From the NCBI GenBank assembly GCA_016926235.1, contig JAFGOZ010000721.1, positions 1 to 11,375 on the forward strand: DNA of 11,375 bases, given 5' to 3'. Origin of the DNA: Bacteroidales bacterium. Its GTDB lineage: Bacteria; Bacteroidota; Bacteroidia; Bacteroidales; UBA10428. Position numbers and translations under genes: made by a program. Shown here in pieces: positions 1-8,110 of the stretch (within the stretch, counting starts at the first letter, position 1; the number at the start of each line of letters is the position of its first letter). Under the pieces are notes generated by a model. That model was not told where the DNA came from. It saw only the letters and a list, made by a program, of their open reading frames with translations, and did no database searches.

Positions 1-14
1 CTGGGGTCATTAAA

Positions 15-27
15 GTCCCGTAGGGAC
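15..27. repeat. Short palindrome GTCCC-GTA-GGGAC
   Basis: A perfect 5-bp inverted repeat with a 3-nt loop lies at the left edge of the window, in AT-rich DNA downstream of the small ORF at 141-392. It is GC-rich against its surroundings. Short GC-rich palindromes of this look are common between genes in Bacteroidota and often belong to dispersed repeat families, but only one copy of this sequence is in the window. No poly-T run follows on either strand, so it does not look like an intrinsic terminator. Confidence 0.45.
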
Positions 28-140
28 GGCATATAAATAAAGGCATTTCATAATTTCATAAAATATTTAATCGGACAGTAGTGATAAGTTTTAACAATTT
101 TTCTTTGTGTTTTGCCTAAAGATATAAATTTTTAGCAGAA

Positions 141-392
141 TTAAAATTCAATTGGCAAATAGTTTCGTTTAGCATTATTTAATGTATCAGAATGACTTAT
201 ATCTTTTACCTGGTTAAAAGCAGTAAGATGTATTATACAAAATAACACTATAAGCAGATTAGTTTTTATATCAATGGATTTTAAGAAGCTCTTATTTCTA
301 TTGACAATTAAATTATTGGAAGGTTGCAAAAGATATTTCATGATAGCCGTAAGGAGGTTATGAATCAAGTCCTTACGTTTAATGCATTTCAA
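141..392 (-). CDS. Small hypothetical membrane or exported protein
   Basis: This 83-residue ORF begins 28 nt after the stop codon of the TonB-dependent receptor and runs the same way, so it could be the last gene of that operon. No family is recognised. The first 40 residues are basic and polar. Residues about 44-58 (LLIVLFCIIHLTAF) form one hydrophobic stretch, followed by a short polar tail. The layout fits a single-pass membrane peptide, or a signal peptide with a late start; an internal Met at residue 18 is a possible alternative start. The short tail after the hydrophobic segment could also mean that this is the surviving 5' end of a truncated exported protein. Composition is very AT-rich and no Shine-Dalgarno sequence is seen, so it may be a chance ORF. 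Confidence 0.35.
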   Translation of the reverse strand: MKCIKRKDLIHNLLTAIMKYLLQPSNNLIVNRNKSFLKSIDIKTNLLIVLFCIIHLTAFNQVKDISHSDTLNNAKRNYLPIEF

Positions 393-420
393 AAGATTTG
401 TTGTATGTTTAATAATGAAA

Positions 421-3090
421 CTAGAATTCTATCTTATAAGAGAGATTAGGTGTAGGTACTGCCAGTTCCCATGGCTCAACACGTTGTTTTTTGTAATTAT
501 AGAAATACCCGTAATTCTCTGATGCTAAAAATGCATTCATCATTTGTAATGACCATATACTCGTGTGTTTTTCTTTATTAATCCGGTAATTGATGGTAAA
601 ATTTACATTAAACTTATTGGATTCCTTATCATTAAATAACCTTTCGTTGAAAAATACCACATCTTCTTCTATTGCTGATTCAGTCTGATTTATTGGAGTA
701 GTTCGTTTTCCTCCAAAGAAATTCACTTTAGTATTTACACCTAAAATCTTATTTCTTTCCGGGCCAACTATCCATTCTTTTCCATATAGCAAATTAATAA
801 CATAGTTGGTATTAAACCGGGTATTGTGTTCAATACCATCATCCCCTTTATATTTTGAGTCAAAAAATGATGCAGTAAACAAATAATAATAACCATTTTG
901 CAGAAAACGTTCCAAAGTGATATCAATACCCATATTTTTACCGGTCCCTGAGTTGATAAGTTCTTTGTCAAAAGAGAACCACTCGGTTTCCATATTTAAT
1001 ACGGAATAATTACTATCCGGAATTGCCGGAACATCATATAAATATTGGAAGTAGGGTTCTATTTTTAACCGGACATTTGAGTTTAAACTAATATCGTAAG
1101 CCAAGACAAAGTGGTGTGCTTTTGAAATTTCCAAATCCTTGTTAGGTTGATTTTCAGAACTTCCATTGTTGACTTTTGCAAAATATATTGTCATGGGTTC
1201 TAATCTGGAATGCTTGCCGTAAGCTAAACTTATAGATTGCGATTTATTAAGGTTATAGGTTAATCCAAATCTGGGTTCAACAATAAACTCATTATTTAAA
1301 TCAAAATAGCTCCCATTCAAACCGGCATTAACTAAAATGTTTTTTGCTACATTGAATTTTGATTGTGAAAAGAACTGCACCATATTCGAATAACCTTTCT
1401 CTTTAGCAATACTTATTAAATCCTGCCCAATAACAGGCGCATATTGTAAATCAAGATCATATCTTAAATTATCTACGATAATTCCGGTCCGGTTGCTGTG
1501 TTTTGCGCTAAACTTACGATTATACACGCTGGTGTAGGTATACTTATAGTTTAGTACATCTATGTTATTATAATCGTGGTGGACCAAATCATAATCCAGC
1601 ATGTCATCTTCATATTTCATATAATCACCCGATACTGCAATTGATGTATTTAACCAGGATTGTTTTCCGAAAATATATCGATGATTTATCCCCATTGCTG
1701 CTATTCCCATAATAACTTTGTTATCCAGTCTGTTCATTGAGGTTTCCCATTTTGATGTGTCCTCAACAGCAGGGAAATTGCTTTTATCTGCTGAAGATAA
1801 TCCCCATATGGAAAATACTCCTGACTTTTGCGTCGGCATATTTAACTTAAAACACAGATCCTGATATACAGGAAGGAATTGTTTTAAATCTTCAGGAAAT
1901 ATTTCTTTCATTAAACCAAAAGTTGAATAACGATAGTTAAATAAATAGGAGGCTTTTGAATTCTTTGAGAAAGGACCTTCAGAGGAAACATCAATACCCA
2001 TAGTACCTATCTGAAATGCATGTTCATGATTTTCATTATTTCCCGTACGCAATTTAATATCAAATACACCGGATGTAGCATTACCATATTCTGCAGGAAA
2101 GGCTCCTGTGAAAAAATCAGAATTACCAACTACTAAAGCACTCAGCGCGGATATTCCACCTCCTCCATATGTTGCCTGATTTGCAAAGTGGTTTGGATTG
2201 GATATTTCAACACCCTCCAGTCTCCAAAGCAGGCCTTTAGGAGAATTACCCCTGATGATAATCGTATTATCACGTGAATTTTCTGTAGTGACACCTGCAA
2301 AAGAGGTTGCTAATCGTCCCGGATCGTCAAATCCTCCTGCATACCTTCGTGCTTCCTCAACAGAAAAGGTTCGGGCACTGGCTGTTGCCATATTATTTAA
2401 AGGTTTATCCTTTGCAGTAAATGCCTTTATTTGTATCTCTTTTAATTCAGCAATTTTTTCTTTGAGTTTGATGTTTAAAACAATTTCTTTACCTGTAGTA
2501 ACCAGTAATTCAGGTATTATTTGAGTTTCATAACCAATAAATGATACTTGTATATTATGCCTTCCTATGGGAACATCTTCTATTCGGAAATTACCTTCAT
2601 CATCAGTCATTACACCAAGCATCGGATCTGTTGTGCTTATTGCAACAGAGGCAAAAGATAAAGGATTTTGTGCATCTGCATCAACTACTTTACCCCAGAT
2701 CACCTGTGTTAACTGAGAAGTATTTTTTATTGGTTTGGGAATAATCACAATAACATTATCAACTATCTTAAATGAAAGATTGGTGTTTTTTAAGCATAGT
2801 TCAAGAACTTTACTAACAGGTTGACTGGTAACTTTTATAGTTATTTTTGTTGTTTCCCGAATCTCTTCATGATTAAAAATATAATTCAATCCAGTTTGTT
2901 TTTGAATTTCTTTAAGAACTTCTTCCAAGTCCACACTTTGTTTATTTAGAGTTATTGTTTTTTCCTGAGAATAGGTGGTTAGAGGGAGATAAAAAAATGC
3001 AATAAGCAAAACAAACAATATTACCTTTCTTTTTTGTTTACACTGTCCAATAACAGCCAACCTTTCAAATTTTGTTTTCTTTTTTTTCAT
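421..3090 (-). CDS. STN-containing TonB-dependent outer-membrane receptor/transducer
   Basis: This is a predicted outer-membrane active transporter of 889 residues that also signals to a FecR protein. After a basic N-terminus, a signal peptide core (about 22-40) ends near SQ at 41-42. Next come an STN (secretin/TonB short N-terminal) domain at about 50-118, a carboxypeptidase-D regulatory-like beta-sandwich at about 131-210 (typical TDDEGNFRIEDVPIG and VSFIGYET motifs), and a TonB plug at about 225-350 (TIIIRGNSPKGLLWRLEGVE, then AEYGNATSGVFDIKLRTG). The rest is a 22-strand-type beta barrel ending in aromatic Phe, as in outer-membrane proteins. STN is the domain by which FecA-type receptors contact an anti-sigma factor, and the fecR-like and sigma genes lie directly upstream, which supports a transducer role. 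It is shorter than typical SusC proteins and no SusD partner is visible, so a sugar substrate cannot be assumed; iron complexes, peptides or glycans are all possible. Confidence 0.93.
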   Translation of the reverse strand: MKKKKTKFERLAVIGQCKQKRKVILFVLLIAFFYLPLTTYSQEKTITLNKQSVDLEEVLKEIQKQTGLNYIFNHEEIRETTKITIKVTSQPVSKVLELCLKNTNLSFKIVDNVIVIIPKPIKNTSQLTQVIWGKVVDADAQNPLSFASVAISTTDPMLGVMTDDEGNFRIEDVPIGRHNIQVSFIGYETQIIPELLVTTGKEIVLNIKLKEKIAELKEIQIKAFTAKDKPLNNMATASARTFSVEEARRYAGGFDDPGRLATSFAGVTTENSRDNTIIIRGNSPKGLLWRLEGVEISNPNHFANQATYGGGGISALSALVVGNSDFFTGAFPAEYGNATSGVFDIKLRTGNNENHEHAFQIGTMGIDVSSEGPFSKNSKASYLFNYRYSTFGLMKEIFPEDLKQFLPVYQDLCFKLNMPTQKSGVFSIWGLSSADKSNFPAVEDTSKWETSMNRLDNKVIMGIAAMGINHRYIFGKQSWLNTSIAVSGDYMKYEDDMLDYDLVHHDYNNIDVLNYKYTYTSVYNRKFSAKHSNRTGIIVDNLRYDLDLQYAPVIGQDLISIAKEKGYSNMVQFFSQSKFNVAKNILVNAGLNGSYFDLNNEFIVEPRFGLTYNLNKSQSISLAYGKHSRLEPMTIYFAKVNNGSSENQPNKDLEISKAHHFVLAYDISLNSNVRLKIEPYFQYLYDVPAIPDSNYSVLNMETEWFSFDKELINSGTGKNMGIDITLERFLQNGYYYLFTASFFDSKYKGDDGIEHNTRFNTNYVINLLYGKEWIVGPERNKILGVNTKVNFFGGKRTTPINQTESAIEEDVVFFNERLFNDKESNKFNVNFTINYRINKEKHTSIWSLQMMNAFLASENYGYFYNYKKQRVEPWELAVPTPNLSYKIEF

Positions 3091-3140
3091 AATTTTGATT
3101 TAATTAATTTTCACTATAAGTATTTATTTTGAAATTTATC

Positions 3141-3164
3141 AGGGAGATGTTGCCGCATCTCCCT
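3141..3164 (-). promoter_or_regulatory. Stable hairpin in the leader of the TonB receptor gene
   Basis: A perfect 9-bp inverted repeat (AGGGAGATG / CATCTCCCT) with a 6-nt loop sits 50 nt upstream of the receptor start codon, in the 172-nt gap after the anti-sigma gene. A run of five T follows it on the plus strand only. On the minus strand, the direction of the genes, A residues precede the stem and no U-tract follows. It is therefore not a classical terminator for the sigma/anti-sigma transcript. It could cap or stabilise a processed receptor mRNA, or partly attenuate read-through. These roles are inferred from position. Confidence 0.5.
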
Positions 3165-3224
3165 TTTTAATAAGACTCTTGTTTTAGAAATAAAATGAGC
3201 GAAAACAAGTAAGTCAGATTAATC

Positions 3225-3244
3225 CCGATTGCGGAGCAAATCGG
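3225..3244. repeat. GC-rich hairpin with CGGAG core (REP-like)
   Basis: CCGATTG and CAAATCGG flank the core CGGAG. The arms pair over 8 bp with a single bulged A at 3240. It lies 18 nt beyond the stop codon of the anti-sigma gene in otherwise AT-rich DNA. The same core inside inverted arms recurs in other gaps of this window, at about 5297-5310 and 8121-8137. It may be a dispersed repeat or a 3'-end RNA hairpin for the sigma/anti-sigma transcript. Confidence 0.45.
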
Positions 3245-3262
3245 TATCCTTTTAATTGATTA

Positions 3263-4468
3263 TTATTTTTTATCTACTACTATTATATTTTTATTTATAT
3301 GAAAGTCAATATTTGTTGTTAAAGCAATCATATCAAGTATTTCAGAAATATCATTATACCTGTCCAGAGTGCCTGAGAAGTGCCTGTTTTTAAGATCTTC
3401 ACTAATATATACTGTTTCAATATTATACCATCTTTCCAGTTTGCGCATGATTTCATCCAGTGTTTCGTTATCAAAAATAAACATCCCATCTTTCCAGGCA
3501 GTATAAGCCCGGGTATCCACCTTCCTTTTACTTAAGTTGTGATCTTTTTTATTGAAATTTACCTGTTCACCCGGAATCAGCTTTACTTCACTTCCTGTAG
3601 CTGTGTTAATCCCAACGCTCCCTTCCACCAATGTTGTTTGGCTATACGTATCTGATGTATAAGCTGAAACATTGAATGATGTACCATATACTTTTATTTC
3701 ATATTCTGAAGTTTTTACGATAAATGGCATGGTTTCTGATTTTGTTACTTCGAAATAGGCTTCACCTTCCATTAAAACTTCACGTGCATTCTGGGTAAAT
3801 ACTTCAGGAAATGTCAATTTGGTTTCTGCATTTAGAAATACTTTTGTGCCATCAGACAGAATAATAGTATATTCCCCTCCGCGTGGAGTAGAAAGTGTAT
3901 TCATAATACTTTCGGTAATTTTCTCTGGTTGATCTACTACTTCATTTTGAAAAATCAGTGTATTATTGGTATCTGTTGCTGAAGCGCTGCCCAATTGAAT
4001 AGTCCTTCTTTCTTCTGATCTTCCTAATTCGATTATTTCGTTATTTGATGTGGTAAGGGTAGCTTTTTGTGTACCAGATAAAACAACTGTATTTTCAGTA
4101 TTATACGCCAGTTTTTCATCCATATTTGGTGAGGATTTTCGAAACAGAAAGTAGCAGCCAATTATTATAATAATACTGGCTGCAGATGCATATTTCAGGA
4201 TATTTCGCAGAGGTATTCCATTAGTTTTCTGTTTATTAATAAGTATTTTCCCAAGCCTGTTCCATGCTTTTTGTTTATCTATCCTATTATAAGCATTTAC
4301 CTTTCTTATAATATTATTTTCATCAATTATTCTATTATGCAGTATCAGGTTTTCAGGATTCTCTTTTTTCCAGGACTCCAGAAAGGCTCTTTCTGTTTCT
4401 GACAGCTCTCCTTTCAATTCAAGAAAGATGAGTTCAGCAATTTTATATTGATCAAATTTTGGTTCCAT
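3263..4468 (-). CDS. FecR-family anti-sigma factor (transmembrane regulator)
   Basis: This inner-membrane regulator holds or activates the ECF sigma factor encoded just upstream and receives a signal from the STN domain of the receptor downstream. From the chosen Met it has 401 residues. The cytoplasmic N-terminal part is about 1-90. One transmembrane helix lies at about 93-109 (YASAASIIIIIGCYFLF). The periplasmic FecR domain is at about 192-288 (TPRGGEYTIILSDGTKVFLN, then LMEGEAYFEV and YGTSFNVSAY). The C-terminal domain at about 329-398 matches the DUF4974 type usual in Bacteroidota FecR proteins (FIFDNETLDEIMRKLERWYN). The reading frame is open to 4579, but that start would add 37 atypical residues and overlap the sigma gene. 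MEPKFDQYKIAEL at 4468 gives the family-like N-terminus and leaves an 83-nt spacer, so it was preferred. Confidence 0.93.
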   Translation of the reverse strand: MEPKFDQYKIAELIFLELKGELSETERAFLESWKKENPENLILHNRIIDENNIIRKVNAYNRIDKQKAWNRLGKILINKQKTNGIPLRNILKYASAASIIIIIGCYFLFRKSSPNMDEKLAYNTENTVVLSGTQKATLTTSNNEIIELGRSEERRTIQLGSASATDTNNTLIFQNEVVDQPEKITESIMNTLSTPRGGEYTIILSDGTKVFLNAETKLTFPEVFTQNAREVLMEGEAYFEVTKSETMPFIVKTSEYEIKVYGTSFNVSAYTSDTYSQTTLVEGSVGINTATGSEVKLIPGEQVNFNKKDHNLSKRKVDTRAYTAWKDGMFIFDNETLDEIMRKLERWYNIETVYISEDLKNRHFSGTLDRYNDISEILDMIALTTNIDFHINKNIIVVDKK

Positions 4469-4551
4469 GATCGAACAATTTAGTGATTTCATACTATGAC
4501 AGGAAGGTTTCAAAAACGGGTGAAGTGAATTTGCCTTTTTTGAAGGATATT

Positions 4552-5112
4552 TTATAAAATACTTCCAAACAGCATCCAAATCAAAGAATAAATGTCTTTC
4601 AATTTAATTTTAAGTTGTTTATATGCAATCTTTTTTTGCGTTTTAACTGTATTTTCAGAGATATTTAATTCCTTAGCAATTTCACTGTTTTTTAAACCAT
4701 TTATGCTTAACATCAATACATTTTTACATTGAGCCGGAAGTTCATTTATTGCATTATATATCAATCGATATGTTTCTTCTTCAATGATCAGGTTATTAAT
4801 TTCTGAAGTGTTATTTAGTTCATTCTGGGTATATTCATTATGTCTCTTAACCACTCTGCTATGCTCCAGGTAGTTAAGACATTTATTTTTTACAGCATTA
4901 TAAAGGTAGGTTTTTAGTGCATACTCATTTTTCAGGTTCTCCGGTTTTTCCCACAAGTTCAAAAACACTTCCTGTACAAGGTCTTCAGCAAACGTAAAAT
5001 CAAGAATAATATTTGATGCAAACGAACATAGAGCAGGGTAATAGGAATCGAAAACATTTTTAAATTCCTGTTTAGCCTTAATAGGTCTGCTATGATTTAT
5101 ATCTTTACTCAA
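4552..5112 (-). CDS. ECF RNA polymerase sigma-70 factor, Bacteroides expansion type
   Basis: This 186-residue ECF sigma factor should direct RNA polymerase to the promoter of this locus and perhaps others, under control of the FecR-like protein. Sigma region 2 spans about 17-85 (FDSYYPALCSFA, then FAEDLVQEVFLNLWE, the -10-binding helix area). A short linker follows, then region 4 at about 112-172, whose helix-turn-helix is SEIAKELNISENTVKTQKK (143-161). A hydrophobic C-terminal tail (IYSLIWMLFGSIL) is seen in many Bacteroidota relatives. The start codon is TTG (5112-5110). An in-frame TAA at 5124-5122 rules out a longer form, and the first downstream Met codon lies well inside the protein, so TTG, leaving a normal 16-residue lead into region 2, is the best start. 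A -7-like TATATTTA (minus strand, 5144-5137) lies about 25 nt upstream without a well-spaced -33 box. Confidence 0.92.
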   Translation of the reverse strand: MSKDINHSRPIKAKQEFKNVFDSYYPALCSFASNIILDFTFAEDLVQEVFLNLWEKPENLKNEYALKTYLYNAVKNKCLNYLEHSRVVKRHNEYTQNELNNTSEINNLIIEEETYRLIYNAINELPAQCKNVLMLSINGLKNSEIAKELNISENTVKTQKKIAYKQLKIKLKDIYSLIWMLFGSIL

Positions 5113-5287
5113 TGTGTAGGATTAACAATACATACGTAAATATAAGTATAACTATATGAATTAAACCAATAGATTTATACTTAGTGATTTTTTTGTTGTT
5201 ATCTGACTTAAAGACAATGAAAAAAAATAAAGTTGCTTTTTTTATTAAAAAGTAAGGAAGCAGAAAGGGACATAATGTTTTCGTATA

Positions 5288-5310
5288 TGTGCGGAGGTAG
5301 TCGGAGATTG
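5288..5310 (+). repeat. Direct repeat, left copy, upstream of the CotH gene
   Basis: This 23-nt stretch aligns with 8111-8135 at 20 of 23 positions after one 2-nt gap. The shared parts are TGTG, CGGA, GTAGT and GGAGATT. It lies in the roughly 265-nt divergent spacer between the sigma factor and the CotH gene, 69 nt before the CotH start. The core TAGT-CGGAG-ATTG can fold into only a weak 4-bp stem that includes G-T pairs, so the sequence match is stronger evidence than the fold. Confidence 0.5.
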
Positions 5311-5378
5311 GTAAGTAACTTTTTTAGAAAATAATCTATATTTAGTAACTCTTTTTATTCTTTACGTATATGCATATA

Positions 5379-8051
5379 ATGAAGAAATATAATTTTAAAA
5401 TAGTCCTTTTGTTTTTAAATCTCAGCTATAGTTTGAGCTTATATAGTACAACCCATACACTCACCTTAACTTTTAGCAGTCACCGTGGCTTTTATAATGA
5501 TGCATTTGTTCTGTTCATTGAATCATCAGATCCCACAGCTACAATTAAATATAGTACGGATTGTTCAGATCCTCTTTCAGCAACAGGAAATATTTATATT
5601 ACAGGGCTGGTGATAGATTCTACCATGATAGTAAAGGCGATCGCCTTTTCAGCAACTGACACATCGGAGCTGATAACGCATACCTATTTGTTTCCTGATA
5701 AAATTAAACTGCAGCCAAATAATCCAAATGGTTTTCCGGATAACTGGGGTGGGTCATCGATTATTCCAGCTGACTATGAAATGGATCCAAATGTAATTAA
5801 CAACCCGGAGTATTCAGCATCCATTGATGATGCCATCAAATCCCTTCCATCCTTATGTCTTTCTATGGCAATCGATGAATGGTTTAATTATGACTCAGGT
5901 TTATATGTTGGTTACCCTAATTCCAGCATTTCCAGGGAAAAACCTGTAAGTGCAGAATTTATATATACTGATTCAGCAAAAAGTTTTTTTGTCAGTTGCG
6001 GAGTGCAGAATCAGGGTGGTACCAGTATTGTCAACTGGAAAGTGCCAAAACAATCCATGAGATTATTATTTAAAGAGCAGTATGGACCTAAGAAACTTAA
6101 GAAAAAGATATTTCCCGACTCCGATATAGAATCCATAAATACACTGGTTGTTGATGGCTTTTTATATTCCTGGTTACATCCATGGGACAATACACAACGT
6201 GTAACTGCACTTTATTTCAGGGACCAGCTTGCTTCAAATATGCAAAACAATATGGGAGGTTTAAGCTTTCACGGTGTATATGTAAATTTATATATTAACG
6301 GGCTTTACTGGGGTGTATATGATCTGCATGAACGACCTGATGAAGATTTTGTAGCGGAGTATTACGATGCCCAACCTGAAGATTTTGACATAATAAAGCA
6401 TAATCCGAACACAATAGTAGCCGGATCTAATTCATCATACCTGAACTTATTAGCAGAAGCCCGGAAAGGATTTTCGACACCAGAATCTTTAGAATCGATA
6501 AAAGGATATCTTGACCTTCCTTCGTTCATTGATTATATGATATTGAATTTTTATTTAGGCAACTTCGATTGGGCGCATCAGAATTATTATGCTGCGGTTA
6601 ATACAGTTCTTAATACAGGTTACCGGTTTTATACCTGGGATGCCGAGCATGTGATGCGATACTCTGATGTTTATTATAACAATACTAATAAAAATGATAT
6701 CGGCGGCCCTACCGAGATTCATCAGTTGCTGAAAGAAAATCCTGAATACAGGCTCATGTTTGCAGATGCTTTTTATAGGCATACTTTTAATAATGGAGCA
6801 TTAACCCCGGAAAACTTTGAAAAGGCATTCTTAAAGCTTAAGAATGAAATTGATCTTGCTATTATCCTTGAATCGGCCAGATGGGGTGATTATTTAGAAA
6901 GTTCCACTGGCGTAACCTATACAAAAAATGACTATTGGGTCCCTGAAGCAAACAAGGTATTATCAAATTACATTCCAGACCGCTTACAGATAGTAATAGA
7001 ACAGTTGAGGCAGTCTGATAATTTGTTATTTCCGGAAGTAATGCCTCCTGTATTCGATAAAGAACAAGGTAAAATTACCAAAGGAGAAGGTGTTTCACTT
7101 ACAAGCATTAATACTGATGCCGGGGATATCATATATACACTGGATGGCACAGATCCCAGAAAAACAGGAGGCGGTGTTCAGGGACTATATTATAATTCAC
7201 CAATCACCATTAATAAAGCCACCCTTATCAAAGCCAGGTTCATATCTTCCGGTGACAATGAATGGAGCGCCCTTACTGCAGGATATTATATCCCGGATAG
7301 TGATTACAATGCCGTAATGATAAGTGAGATAATGTACAATTCCGGTTATTATGGCATGGAGTTTATTGAATTGTTTAATAATGGGGCTTCTGATGTTAAC
7401 CTTATAGGATACTCTTTTATTGATGGAATTGAATATTCATTTACTCAAAATGTAATATTGAAACCGGGTAATAGATTGGTGTTAGCAAATGACACACTTA
7501 TATTCAAAAGTGTTTATCAGTTTAGCCCTTATGACATCTATACCAAAAACCTGAGCAACGGTGGGGAAACGATATTGTTAGCCAATTATATTGGTGAAAT
7601 AATCGATTCGGTAACCTACTCAGATACCATACCATGGCCTCTTGAAGCAGATGGTTACGGAAGGTCACTGGAACTGATTGATCCGGATAGCGACAATGCA
7701 GATGCAATAAACTGGAGGTCATCGGAGAAGTTATTTGGTTCTCCTCAGGAATATGATACTAACACTTCTGTTCCATTTAACAATATTGGTGGTATCGAGC
7801 TAAGTGTATATCCAAATCCTTTTACGGAAGGTATTTCTGTTCAACTAATGAATTCAGATAAAATCGATAATCTTTCATTTGAAGTATACAACTGCCTTGG
7901 ACAACTTGTCAGAGTTTTTGAGACTTCGAGCACACAATATACGTTCAATATAAATCTTTCTGAATTAGCAGCAGGCACATACATAATTAAGGTGATTGAT
8001 ATGAACAATGGTATTCCGCTACTCAATAAAATGATAACGAAATGGGAGTAA
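5379..8051 (+). CDS. Secreted CotH-kinase-family protein with lamin-tail domain and T9SS sorting tail
   Basis: This is a predicted extracellular or surface protein of 890 residues from the second Met; the Met at 5370 would add only three residues ahead of a normal signal peptide. After the signal peptide (about 1-25) come a chitobiase-C-terminal-like beta domain (about 40-107, IKYSTDCSDP), a CotH domain (about 155-545), a second chitobiase-C-like domain (about 556-640, IIYTLDGTDPRKTGG), a lamin-tail domain (about 645-775, MISEIMYNSGYYGMEFIELF) and a T9SS type A sorting domain (about 805-890, VYPNPF, ending in GTYIIKV). CotH hallmarks are YINGLYWGVYDLHERPDEDF (ERPD at 318-321) and the Trp-Asp pair in YTWDAEH (W420-D421), a likely metal site. 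The family includes Bacillus spore-coat CotH, an atypical protein kinase; whether this one phosphorylates anything is unknown. It is the only plus-strand gene here and is bracketed by short direct repeats. A -7-like TATATTTAG lies at 5337-5345. Confidence 0.92.
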   Translation: MKKYNFKIVLLFLNLSYSLSLYSTTHTLTLTFSSHRGFYNDAFVLFIESSDPTATIKYSTDCSDPLSATGNIYITGLVIDSTMIVKAIAFSATDTSELITHTYLFPDKIKLQPNNPNGFPDNWGGSSIIPADYEMDPNVINNPEYSASIDDAIKSLPSLCLSMAIDEWFNYDSGLYVGYPNSSISREKPVSAEFIYTDSAKSFFVSCGVQNQGGTSIVNWKVPKQSMRLLFKEQYGPKKLKKKIFPDSDIESINTLVVDGFLYSWLHPWDNTQRVTALYFRDQLASNMQNNMGGLSFHGVYVNLYINGLYWGVYDLHERPDEDFVAEYYDAQPEDFDIIKHNPNTIVAGSNSSYLNLLAEARKGFSTPESLESIKGYLDLPSFIDYMILNFYLGNFDWAHQNYYAAVNTVLNTGYRFYTWDAEHVMRYSDVYYNNTNKNDIGGPTEIHQLLKENPEYRLMFADAFYRHTFNNGALTPENFEKAFLKLKNEIDLAIILESARWGDYLESSTGVTYTKNDYWVPEANKVLSNYIPDRLQIVIEQLRQSDNLLFPEVMPPVFDKEQGKITKGEGVSLTSINTDAGDIIYTLDGTDPRKTGGGVQGLYYNSPITINKATLIKARFISSGDNEWSALTAGYYIPDSDYNAVMISEIMYNSGYYGMEFIELFNNGASDVNLIGYSFIDGIEYSFTQNVILKPGNRLVLANDTLIFKSVYQFSPYDIYTKNLSNGGETILLANYIGEIIDSVTYSDTIPWPLEADGYGRSLELIDPDSDNADAINWRSSEKLFGSPQEYDTNTSVPFNNIGGIELSVYPNPFTEGISVQLMNSDKIDNLSFEVYNCLGQLVRVFETSSTQYTFNINLSELAAGTYIIKVIDMNNGIPLLNKMITKWE

Positions 8052-8076
8052 AAAGAAAGTAGGTGTAATGATTATA

Positions 8077-8106
8077 TCCTTTTATTATGTAAGGGAGGTA
8101 TTTTTT
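8077..8106 (+). terminator. Weak candidate terminator of the CotH gene
   Basis: About 25 nt after the CotH stop codon, TCCTTT (8077-8082) can pair with AAGGGA (8091-8096) in a 6-bp stem with one G-T pair. Four bases later comes a run of six T (8101-8106). The stem is short and its 8-nt loop is AT-rich, so the call is tentative. The convergent protease gene ends at 8149, so some terminator is expected in this 97-nt gap. Confidence 0.3.
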
Positions 8107-8110
8107 GGTT

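Noticed and set aside
2198..2744. Two plus-strand ORFs inside the TonB receptor gene
   Set aside because: Both lie antisense within strongly supported domain-coding sequence and show no domain, signal peptide or family resemblance.
421..3090. Calling the receptor SusC
   Set aside because: It is shorter than typical SusC proteins and no SusD-like gene is adjacent in the window; the STN and plug domains support only a TonB-dependent transducer.
3141..3168. Hairpin plus T-run read as an intrinsic terminator
   Set aside because: The T-run is on the plus strand, where no gene ends nearby; in the direction of the genes it precedes the stem as an A-run.
4469..4579. Longer anti-sigma reading frame starting at 4579
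   Set aside because: It would add 37 residues unlike the family and overlap the sigma gene by 28 nt; the Met at 4468 begins the family-like N-terminus.
5113..5369. A structured RNA or riboswitch in the divergent spacer upstream of the sigma factor
   Set aside because: Apart from the short repeat the spacer is low-complexity A/T with no stable nested stems visible by eye.
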